Shown here: piece by piece, positions 1-5,791 of the stretch | Layout: the number at the start of each line of letters is the position of its first letter | How positions within the stretch are numbered: position 1 is the first letter of the stretch | NCBI GenBank assembly: GCA_000495415.1 | Contig: AWGX01000747.1 | Coordinates: 1 to 5,791 of the forward strand | Direction of reading: 5' to 3' | Source of the DNA: Smithella sp. ME-1 | Lineage (GTDB): Bacteria; Desulfobacterota; Syntrophia; Syntrophales; Smithellaceae | Length of the DNA: 5,791 nucleotides | Program-made: the position numbers and the translations under genes | The notes under the pieces: model-generated | What the model saw: the letters and a program-made list of their open reading frames with translations, nothing else | What the model was told of the DNA's origin: nothing | Databases searched by the model: none

Positions 1-155
1 GGGAGGAAATTAAAAGGAGGGTGAAGCGATTTTCTCTATCTCCCTGTCATTTCCAAAACTAGTAAGGTGTCCCCCGATTTTAATCTCCTTTAATTGCCAT
101 TGCCGCTTCGCATTTTAGAAACTTAGTATTTTAGGGGCGTCCCTCTTGGTTCCGC
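1..155. repeat. repeat-like DNA replacing the antirepressor 3' end
   Basis: Left of base 155 the antirepressor homology ends. Two GGGGAC-type words appear in the minus-strand reading: GGGACGCCCCTAAAATACT (about 126-144) and CGGGGGACACCTTACT (61-76). The first has short self-complementary arms (AGGG/CCCT, 133-144). These words resemble ends of small dispersed or RAYT-associated elements known from Desulfobacterota genomes, from memory. Apart from the last codons of the truncated gene, I see no coding region here. The element, if real, continues past the left edge of the window. Confidence 0.35.
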
Positions 156-473
156 GACTTTTGCCAGCCAGCGTTTAAATGGTTCCGCTTTGGGTGAAGG
201 AATTGATTGAATGATACGGAACAGGCTCTCAGTATTGGCGCAATCGGTTGCGTATTTTTTGCCATCGGCAGCTTCGAGTTTCAGTTGTATCCAAATTGGG
301 GACAACTGGAGATCAATAAATTCTCTTTGCTTCACTTTTCCCCAATATTGGCGGGGTGTAGGTGAATCAGTCAAAGCTTCCACAATATCCACAACAGAGA
401 AATACCATTCCTCTGCATGCCAGATTCGCCTTATTTTCTTACTGCCAAAAACTACAAGTTTATTTTGTTCCAT
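123..473 (-). CDS. BRO-N domain antirepressor / DinD-like protein, 3'-truncated remnant
   Basis: This 116-residue product matches, from memory, the N-terminal BRO-N domain of prophage antirepressors and DinD-like (DNA-damage-inducible D) proteins. Visible signatures are KKIRRIWHAEEWYFSVVDIV (~12-31), the tract DGKKYATDCANTESLFRIIQ (~70-89) and SIPSPKAEPFKRWLAKV (~90-106). BRO-N domains bind DNA. Full-length relatives run to about 270-280 residues and continue after RWLAKV with a GYERIQE-type segment. Here the similarity stops at residue 106 and is replaced by ten unrelated residues and a stop encoded by repeat-like DNA. Only the N-terminal domain remains, so this is most likely a pseudogene remnant, although the surviving domain is complete enough to fold. 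The start is well placed, with the conserved KLVVF beginning at residue 5, but the ribosome site is weak (AAAAAGAG close to the ATG). Confidence 0.75.
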   Translation of the reverse strand: MEQNKLVVFGSKKIRRIWHAEEWYFSVVDIVEALTDSPTPRQYWGKVKQREFIDLQLSPIWIQLKLEAADGKKYATDCANTESLFRIIQSIPSPKAEPFKRWLAKVAEPRGTPLKY

Positions 474-485
474 TACTCTTTTTCT

Positions 486-572
486 CTACTCTGTACTTTG
501 AACTTCTTCCTTTGCTACTTTCTTCTTGGACGCTGTTGTCCCTGTTTTTTCCTTTTTAAAAAGGCTTGTCAT
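486..572 (-). CDS. possible 28-residue Lys-rich ORF just upstream of the antirepressor
   Basis: An ATG at 572, inside the right flank of a REP-type hairpin, opens a 28-codon frame. It encodes a Lys-rich peptide containing ASKKKVAKEEVQ and ends in TAG at 486-488. The stop is followed by four sense codons in the same frame and then the ATG of the BRO-N gene. It could be a decayed N-terminal extension or small upstream gene; some BRO/DinD-like proteins have Lys-rich leaders, as far as I recall. No ribosome site is apparent because the start overlaps the hairpin. It is short enough to be chance. Confidence 0.2.
   Translation of the reverse strand: MTSLFKKEKTGTTASKKKVAKEEVQSTE
551..564. other. 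14-bp perfect palindrome CCTTTTTAAAAAGG
   Basis: This sequence is a perfect palindrome with no loop, placed seven bases left of the REP-type hairpin. It could be part of the repeat element, a bent or protein-bound site, or chance in an AT-rich stretch. It has no loop and so would not make a good terminator on its own. Confidence 0.35.
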
Positions 573-597
573 TCCGGCATGGTCATGGCCGGAATCC
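569..597. repeat. REP-type inverted repeat (GTCATTCCGGC...GCCGGAATCC)
   Basis: The arms ATTCCGGC (571-578) and GCCGGAAT (588-595) pair perfectly around a nine-base loop, ATGGTCATG. The wider form TCATTCCGGC...GCCGGAATCCAG is a widespread intergenic repeat type in Proteobacteria. Such elements are often spread by RAYT-type transposases; none lies in this window. It lies 84 bases downstream of the membrane-protein stop, so on the minus strand it could also act as a weak transcription stop or mRNA-stabilising hairpin. A run of five T follows on that strand after eight bases. Confidence 0.6.
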
Positions 598-616
598 AGT
601 TTCTCTTTTCTAACAA

Positions 617-682
617 GAGCCAAGCAAAGACTTGACCCCTTTTCCTCCTTTTCCCCTTATTACGTCCCCCTGTCCCTTATTA
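617..682. repeat. cluster of intergenic repeat words (CAAAGACTTGACCCC, two CCCTTATTA copies)
   Basis: The stretch carries CAAGCAAAGACTTG (621-634, short inverted ends CAAG/CTTG) followed by ACCCC. It then has two direct copies of CCCTTATTA (654-662 and 674-682), 20 bases apart, on either side of ACGTCCCCC. On the minus strand this reads TAATAAGGG, GGGGGACG, TAATAAGGG, GGGGTCAAGTC. Such GGGGAC and GGGGTCAAGTC words recur in intergenic repeats of Desulfobacterota genomes, from memory. The stop codon of the membrane-protein gene is in the second CCCTTATTA copy. Confidence 0.4.
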
Positions 683-1063
683 TTTGGGAAAAGGCCAAAT
701 TCGAGGAACCTCCTTGTATTTTTTACTTTTAAAGTAGCCAATAAAAATTATTCTTATTGGCCAAGTTAAAAATACTGCTATAAAAATAAAAATCGCACTC
801 ACATTTGGAATTAACGGATAAATTAGAAAAAGTAATCCATTTAGTAGTGTAAATAAAGACATCGCTATACAAATCAAAAAAGCTAACTGGTCACCAGATT
901 TCAAAATTCTCTTGTCTTCGATTTTTGGAAAAATGATATTGTCGATGTCCACTAAGGACTTTATTATTTTTCCTTTTTTATGCCAAATACCCTCGAGAAA
1001 CATTAAACCAATTAAAATCAATGCAAAAGAAAAGACAATGTTGATTATTAAATTTTCTTTCAT
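680..1063 (-). CDS. small three-helix membrane protein, candidate immunity protein
   Basis: This is a 127-residue protein that I do not recognise as a named family. It shows three hydrophobic segments: ~5-25 (INIVFSFALILIGLMFL), ~60-83 (AFLICIAMSLFTLLNGLLFL) and ~88-112 (AIFIFIAVFLTWPIRIIFIG). A charged Lys-rich loop lies at ~28-58, and the C-terminus is short and basic. It therefore sits in the inner membrane. The ATG start is supported by AAGGA nine bases upstream (1073-1077). It begins 23 nt after the RHS stop codon on the same strand, so the two are probably co-transcribed. A small membrane protein directly behind an RHS tip is a typical place for an immunity gene; that role is inferred from position only. 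The gene is very AT-rich: one 60-base line in it counts about 23% GC. Its TAA stop falls inside a TAATAAGGG repeat, so the last residues may be repeat-derived. Confidence 0.8.
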   Translation of the reverse strand: MKENLIINIVFSFALILIGLMFLEGIWHKKGKIIKSLVDIDNIIFPKIEDKRILKSGDQLAFLICIAMSLFTLLNGLLFLIYPLIPNVSAIFIFIAVFLTWPIRIIFIGYFKSKKYKEVPRIWPFPK

Positions 1064-1086
1064 TTCAATACATCCTTAATATTTTT

Positions 1087-1497
1087 CTATTGTGCATTAA
1101 GTTTTGTCGTAAAAGTAACTGGCGACCCTAACCCTAGACCTAACCCTACACTAATACCATCAACGTATCTTAAAGGATTGAATATGCCCTTAGTTGTATC
1201 AAAATCCTTTCTAAGCGTAATTTGTATACCACCATATCTACCGCTTCCAATATTGATTGTTTCTCCTGCTTGATTACCAGTTCTACTTAAATTACCTATG
1301 CCTGCACTAACACCAAAATCTGCCCAACTACCAAGTGTAGCCTCTGGGTCAATAGGTTTCGCAACTAACGATCCAGAAGCATCAAACGGATTTATCAATT
1401 CAGAACTTATGGTCGTTCCGGCTGAAACAGGCCATGGTCCTGTGGGCGCGTGGAATCCTGCGTCATAGGTAAAACTGATACTGCTATTTGTACCACA
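1087..1497 (-). other. C-terminal tip region after the RHS core (candidate toxin or structural end domain)
   Basis: These 136 residues follow DPSGL, the conserved end of the RHS core, where many RHS proteins cleave themselves with the Asp acting in an aspartate-protease-like site. The first tip residue is Cys. The tip has no hydrophobic helix long enough to span a membrane and no HNH, ADP-ribosyltransferase, deaminase or RNase motif that I recognise. It is rich in Gly, Ser and Thr, with alternating strand-like stretches such as GGIQITLRKDF and GISVGLGLGLGSPVTFTT near the end. That pattern suggests a small beta-barrel or beta-hairpin fold. A pore-forming or membrane-inserting tip would fit the membrane-protein neighbour, but a non-toxic end cap is also possible. 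Function unknown. Confidence 0.6.
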
Positions 1498-4400
1498 CAG
1501 CCCACTCGGATCAATCCCTGTCACCGGATTATTACCGACATAGGCCAGTAAATTGACAGTGCCGCCTTCAAAACCAATCGGGTCTTCGGAGATGAATCTG
1601 CCGACGGTTGGGTCGTAGTATCTGGCCTTCATGTAATAGAAACCGTTGAGCTCGGTCATGACACCATACTGGCCGACATATTTAAACGGCTGTGCTACAG
1701 CTTCCTGCTGATTGGCAATATTCCCGAAGGCATCATAAGCGTATTTGTTAACCACAGCTTGAGTATTATCAGTCATGGCAATCGTACTACCGACACCGTT
1801 GTAATGGTAGCAATAGGTCTGATCGCCGGGTGTGACCATCGCCAGCAGGCCACCGCCGTAAATGTAGTATTTGGTGATGTTGTTGTTTGCATCGGCCTCG
1901 GCCAGCAAGGTTCCGCCTGCATCGTAGATATAGCGGGTTTCTACACCTGACCGGTTCGCTTTAAGTCGCTTGCCGCCGCCATCGTAATAAAACTGCGAGC
2001 CGCCGATGGTCTTTAACCGGTGTTCGTAATCAAAGGTGTAGTCCGTGCTGTAGCCGGTCTGAAGCTGGCCTTCGTCGTCATAACCGAAACTGCCCCCGGC
2101 GCTGGTGGAAAGCAGGCGGTTTTTCTGTGTGTTGTAGGTATAGTCAACGCCGCCTTCGCCCAGCGCCGGCGCGTAAGGCTCGCTCTGTACAATATTGGTG
2201 CGGTTGCCGTTGGCGTCCAAGGCAAAGGTATAACTGGAGATTACATTGGCGCCGGCCTGGTTGTTAATCGAAGTCAAGCGACTGGCATTGTCATAGCCGT
2301 ATGTTGTTGCCGTGCCGTTGAAGTTGGTAAAGCCGGGAAGACGGCCTGCGGCGTCGTAGTCGGCATAGGTGGCTGTCTGGTTAAGCCAGTTGATTGTGAC
2401 TGTCTTTAAACGGTTTAAGGCATCGTACGTATAGGAAACTACCTTATTGCCGGGATAGGTGAGCGTGGTTAAATTGCCGTTGGCATCGTAGGCATAAGAA
2501 ATCGTAAAGCCGTTGGAATCGGTCATGCTGGTGAGGCGGCCTGCATCATCATAGACGTACGCAGCTGTGCCTATTGCATCCTGCATGGCCGTCATTCTGT
2601 CCAGCGTGTTGTAAGTAAAACTGACTGTCGAAGCATCAGGATAGGTGATGGTGTCCATTTTATCCGATGGGGTATAGGTATAAGTAATGGTCTGATTCTT
2701 GCGGTCGGTCTTACTAATCAATCTGCCTGCGTTATCGTATGCATAACTTGTCGTCTCGCCAAGCGGGTCGGTCTTGGATTGCAATAAATTGCGCTTGTCA
2801 TAGAAGAAACTGGTTGTGGAACCGACCTGATCGGTCAGGCTTGACATGCGGCCGATGGCATCATAATTATAGGTTATCGCCGGATGCGCGGCGGTTTGGG
2901 ATGTCAGCGGATTGCCGTAGGCGTCGTAGGTCAATGTTGTGACTGTGAGGCGCGGGTCTTTTACCGTATTTTTGAAGCCGTTAGCATAATAAGTATTTTC
3001 TGCTTTATTACCCACGGCATCCGTTACATCTAAAAGATGATGTTCACCGTCATAATTATAGAGTGTGGAATGACTCAGGGCATCTTTGGTTTCAACAAGC
3101 CTGAACTGTGTGTCGTAGAAATTTTCAACGGTTTGATTAAGCGCGTCGGTAACCTGAATAAGATTGTTTTCGCCATCGTATTCGTAATTTGTTTCGTTTA
3201 ACAGCGGATCAACTACTTTAACGATATGATCCTGGCCATCATATGTTTGAGTTGTTTTGTTGCCCAACGCATCTTCATGCGCATATAACCTGCCCTTTTT
3301 ATCATAGTAATAGGTTGTCGTTTTTAAATTAGGATCCTCTTCCTGGTTACGGTAACCGGAAAAATAGAATTTGTAAATTGCATTACCGCTCTGCCGTGGT
3401 GCTGTCTGCTGTTTCACGCGGCCAAGCTCATCATATTCATTAGTAATCGTTGTTATATTCAGTGTGCTTGTCATAGGTTTTGTAAGTGATGTGATTAAGT
3501 GATTTGCAGGAGTTGTGTAACCATAACCCCATATTTTACCCTCAACATCAGTATAACTCGTCAAATTATTATTAGTGGTATCGTAAGAATATGATACTGT
3601 TCTCATCGGTGTGTTTGAACCAGATGCGTAATCAGAAACTGAAGCTATTCTGCCACTTTCATATGTAAGTCGGATGTTCCGGCCAAAGGCATCAGTTACT
3701 TTTCTTAATGTTTTATCTGCATTGTATTCAAATGTTGCTGCATTTCCATCAGCATCAACGACCTGACTAATTTTTCCAATGCTTATGCCGTCAGTAGTAT
3801 TAACATCAGGTGCATAAAAATTCATCTTCGTACCAAAACGCTCCTTTAAACTATAAGTATTATCGCCATTTTTAATCAGTTGGGTCGTAATTCCGGGCGG
3901 CGGTACATACGTGCCATCAGCCAGTTTAATATATTCAATAACTTTGTTGCCCATATTTATGGATACAGCATTATCTACAAGTGGCTCTATCCCCCAGTTA
4001 GCGACCAAGGCAGAAATCATCCAATTTTGGATATTATCGCCTGCCGTCAAAACATCCGCACAAACATAAAGCGCAGCCATCATACCCACGGCATCAAGAG
4101 GCTGCCGCCCTCCCAGAACAGGTTCTGCATGACTGGCAAGAGTATAGTAAATATTATAATTATGATCAAACCCGTAACCCAAAGTTTTCTTTTTAAGATT
4201 ATTCTTACTGGTGTAAGAACGAGAAAATGCCAATCCCAAAGGCAGGCTTCCACCTAAGGCAAGATCGGTATTTTCATAAATAAATGAACCACCGGCCATA
4301 TCGACAGGATCTTTAGAATAATATTTAGAAGCAAGTGTGATTAATCCATCAATTGTAAAAGGTAAGGCATCTGTTTCTGTTTTGTGATCTATATACCATG

Positions 4401-5791
4401 TTAAAGCAGAGATTCTTACAGGATCAGTATTAACGTTATGTGCACCATAATAATCTTCGCCAATAACCATAGCATAACCAGTCACAAGTAAGCTGTTGAC
4501 TGTCCGTGAAAATATATGGATATATCCTTTGCCTTTCCACTGCGGATAATCATCGTATCCCAGTTGTCCATCTTTAGGTAATATGAACATATGGTCTTCA
4601 GTAGTTGCCTGATTAGCAATTGTGTTATAATACCATGATATACAGTTTGAACAGGGACAGCTTGTTGTTCCGCAATTGGGATCATTCTGATAGTTGGTAA
4701 AATTTGTGTTATTCAGTAAGGTTTGATAATTATCCTTATTGATAAGATATACTTTTTGACCTTTTTCATTGGCTAATTTAAGAAGCTTTACAGTTGATAC
4801 AGCAGGTGTACCTTTACCGTTTTCGGCAGGTCCCATAAGTTGTTCCAGAATACCGTGCTCCAACCCGCTTGTAATGAGATTGGAGACTTTATCTGGAATT
4901 GAACTATCACCGTCATCATATCTAAATGTACTATCAAGTCCGAGTCCAACGCTTAAGTAGTAACCGGAAATATCCTGCGCCATCACTCCAACCTTATGAT
5001 AGCCTATATGGCTTTGGTTAAAAAGTCTCCCCAGCATCTTATTGGTCATGGCAACTTGCTTCAAATAGCTTTGTCCCATGATATTTAGTGACTCACCCAA
5101 TACTGCTTCCGATTCATTATTTGTTCCTGATTGTGCACGATTAAGCGCTAATTGTTTTTGGCGCTTCTGGAGCAGCATATCGGAAATACCGCCTCCAAAA
5201 TTATAAATAAATGCGTAAGTCCCACCGCTTTTTAATTTATGAGTATAATTACCTGAAACATATTGAGAAGAAGCAGTAGCATGGTCTATTTTAAGATTCA
5301 CTTTTATAATACTGGAAGAATTACTTAATAAAGGGCCTGTAGCTTCCAATGCACCCTCCAGTCGCAATTCCGGGTTACTTGCGTTATTAAAAGTGACTGT
5401 CAACCTTTTCCCACTAAGATCGGCTGTATCATAAGTTCTAATAAATTCTATCATACATGAACCTGATACTACCTGGCACAGAGCTACCCTTAATTTGCTC
5501 TTATATTCAGCATGTATAACGTTATCTGTCCAACTGGGATCATAGTAATTAGTACCATCATAATAAAGTACTTGTTCTGTAGGAAATGGTGGTGCGGCTG
5601 GATATGCTTCCAATGTTTCTGCAATAATCGAATGACCGCCGATTACATCTCGAATATCACTGTTCGGGTAATTAGTCTTAAGATAATTGGCCAGATTTGT
5701 TGTATAATTTTCAAGAAGACTGCGTATATTAGTTTCATTTCTGTCTTCATTTAAATTCTGAACGAAATAACTGTTGAGTGCCAAGACATCG
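1087..5791 (-). CDS. RHS/YD-repeat protein with variable C-terminal tip, 5'-partial (N-terminus beyond window)
   Basis: The reading frame is open to the right edge, so only the C-terminal ~1567 residues are visible. Numbering here counts the in-frame TTG at 5784 as residue 1. That TTG is probably internal: the codons before it (D-V-L) continue the frame and no ribosome site can be seen. Domains in order: a linker with a GKRLTVTF strand (~125-133) and a conserved-looking ALEHGILEQL-type segment (here GLEHGILEQLM, ~307-317); a Cys cluster (371-381); a DUF6531-like start (PVDMAGGSFIYENTDLALGG, ~493-512, and LGYGFDHNYNI, ~535-545); a helical insert (~553-612); YD repeats (~682-1360); the RHS core with ARYYDPTVGRFISEDPIGF (~1387-1405), ending in DPSGL (1425-1429); and a 136-residue tip. 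Related proteins, from memory, carry a transglutaminase-like domain upstream; that part is not visible here. RHS proteins form a hollow beta-shell around their C-terminal domain and are usually exported or delivered to other cells. RHS identity is near certain; toxin function is inference. Confidence 0.95.
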   Translation of the reverse strand, partial: DVLALNSYFVQNLNEDRNETNIRSLLENYTTNLANYLKTNYPNSDIRDVIGGHSIIAETLEAYPAAPPFPTEQVLYYDGTNYYDPSWTDNVIHAEYKSKLRVALCQVVSGSCMIEFIRTYDTADLSGKRLTVTFNNASNPELRLEGALEATGPLLSNSSSIIKVNLKIDHATASSQYVSGNYTHKLKSGGTYAFIYNFGGGISDMLLQKRQKQLALNRAQSGTNNESEAVLGESLNIMGQSYLKQVAMTNKMLGRLFNQSHIGYHKVGVMAQDISGYYLSVGLGLDSTFRYDDGDSSIPDKVSNLITSGLEHGILEQLMGPAENGKGTPAVSTVKLLKLANEKGQKVYLINKDNYQTLLNNTNFTNYQNDPNCGTTSCPCSNCISWYYNTIANQATTEDHMFILPKDGQLGYDDYPQWKGKGYIHIFSRTVNSLLVTGYAMVIGEDYYGAHNVNTDPVRISALTWYIDHKTETDALPFTIDGLITLASKYYSKDPVDMAGGSFIYENTDLALGGSLPLGLAFSRSYTSKNNLKKKTLGYGFDHNYNIYYTLASHAEPVLGGRQPLDAVGMMAALYVCADVLTAGDNIQNWMISALVANWGIEPLVDNAVSINMGNKVIEYIKLADGTYVPPPGITTQLIKNGDNTYSLKERFGTKMNFYAPDVNTTDGISIGKISQVVDADGNAATFEYNADKTLRKVTDAFGRNIRLTYESGRIASVSDYASGSNTPMRTVSYSYDTTNNNLTSYTDVEGKIWGYGYTTPANHLITSLTKPMTSTLNITTITNEYDELGRVKQQTAPRQSGNAIYKFYFSGYRNQEEDPNLKTTTYYYDKKGRLYAHEDALGNKTTQTYDGQDHIVKVVDPLLNETNYEYDGENNLIQVTDALNQTVENFYDTQFRLVETKDALSHSTLYNYDGEHHLLDVTDAVGNKAENTYYANGFKNTVKDPRLTVTTLTYDAYGNPLTSQTAAHPAITYNYDAIGRMSSLTDQVGSTTSFFYDKRNLLQSKTDPLGETTSYAYDNAGRLISKTDRKNQTITYTYTPSDKMDTITYPDASTVSFTYNTLDRMTAMQDAIGTAAYVYDDAGRLTSMTDSNGFTISYAYDANGNLTTLTYPGNKVVSYTYDALNRLKTVTINWLNQTATYADYDAAGRLPGFTNFNGTATTYGYDNASRLTSINNQAGANVISSYTFALDANGNRTNIVQSEPYAPALGEGGVDYTYNTQKNRLLSTSAGGSFGYDDEGQLQTGYSTDYTFDYEHRLKTIGGSQFYYDGGGKRLKANRSGVETRYIYDAGGTLLAEADANNNITKYYIYGGGLLAMVTPGDQTYCYHYNGVGSTIAMTDNTQAVVNKYAYDAFGNIANQQEAVAQPFKYVGQYGVMTELNGFYYMKARYYDPTVGRFISEDPIGFEGGTVNLLAYVGNNPVTGIDPSGLCGTNSSISFTYDAGFHAPTGPWPVSAGTTISSELINPFDASGSLVAKPIDPEATLGSWADFGVSAGIGNLSRTGNQAGETINIGSGRYGGIQITLRKDFDTTKGIFNPLRYVDGISVGLGLGLGSPVTFTTKLNAQ
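1705..3741 (-). repeat. YD-repeat tract within the RHS gene
   Basis: This stretch encodes about 25-30 degenerate copies of a ~20-residue unit with the pattern G-R-L-x-x-x-T-D-x-x-G-x-x-x-x-Y-x-Y-D. Clear units include YDNAGRLISKTDRKNQTITY, YDDAGRLTSMTDSNGFTISY and YDANGNLTTLTYPGNKVVSY (residues ~1016-1118). Units toward the N-terminus (~682-940) are more diverged. One C-terminal unit is degenerate, with GRLPGFTNFNGT in place of GRLxxxTDxxG. In known RHS and TcC structures these repeats wind into a spiral beta-sheet shell. The copies differ enough at DNA level that this is protein-level repetition and not a recent tandem duplication. Confidence 0.9.

Noticed and set aside
9..109. Possible large hairpin from ATTAAAAGGAG (9-19) with CTCCTTTAAT (86-95) and GAAGCG (23-28) with CGCTTC (104-109)
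   Set aside because: The arms are not nested in the order needed for one stem, so they cannot form a single hairpin; probably chance or separate repeat words.
211..635. Plus-strand frames of 65-96 codons over the antirepressor and repeat region
   Set aside because: They are antisense to a recognisable BRO-N domain or run through pyrimidine-rich intergenic repeats, and their products are low-complexity.
2020..2409. Plus-strand 129-codon open frame opposite the YD repeats
   Set aside because: It is antisense to a certain coding region in its GC-rich part, where long antisense frames arise from codon bias. It has no ribosome site and no recognisable protein features.
1705..3741. CRISPR-like or tandem DNA repeat
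   Set aside because: The periodicity is the protein-level YD repeat; the DNA copies are diverged and there are no identical repeats with unique spacers.
3880..4257. Plus-strand 125-codon open frame
   Set aside because: It lies fully antisense to the RHS gene and has no recognisable domain; treated as a shadow.
5782..5784. TTG as the true start of the RHS protein
   Set aside because: The frame is open upstream to the window edge, no ribosome site is visible in the few bases left, and a linker is an unlikely N-terminus for this architecture.

Overview
The window is dominated by one very long minus-strand gene, open at the right edge, that encodes an RHS/YD-repeat protein. Its last ~135 residues after the RHS core form a variable tip. 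A small membrane-protein gene follows 23 nt downstream on the same strand, and this is the usual order for a polymorphic toxin and its immunity gene. The leftmost ~680 bases hold the stump of a BRO/DinD-like antirepressor gene set among short REP-like repeats and hairpins.

Layout, left to right (all genes on the minus strand): 1-155, repeat-like sequence that replaces the 3' end of the antirepressor; 123-473, the truncated BRO-N protein; 486-572, a very short Lys-rich ORF of doubtful reality; 569-682, a REP-type hairpin and GGGGAC/TAATAAGGG repeats; 680-1063, a three-helix membrane protein; 1087-5791, the RHS protein, whose N-terminus lies outside the window. The order of transcription is RHS protein, then membrane protein, then repeats and antirepressor stump.

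No gene here fixes the organism. The RHS protein has a linker, a DUF6531-like segment and YD repeats, and it resembles (from memory, not a search) proteins of Geobacter-type and other Desulfobacterota (former Deltaproteobacteria). The intergenic repeats also have the look of those genomes. I regard Desulfobacterota or a neighbouring Gram-negative phylum as a guess. Base composition is mosaic: the membrane gene and the N-terminal half of the RHS gene are AT-rich, while the central YD-repeat/core block (about 1500-2960) is clearly GC-richer.

Working together (inference): the RHS shell would enclose and deliver the C-terminal tip, and the downstream membrane protein would protect the producer. 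The tip has no catalytic motif I recognise, is glycine-rich and predicted mainly beta, and is paired with a membrane-embedded neighbour. It is therefore the most interesting candidate for something undescribed. A structural, non-toxic C-terminus is a real alternative.
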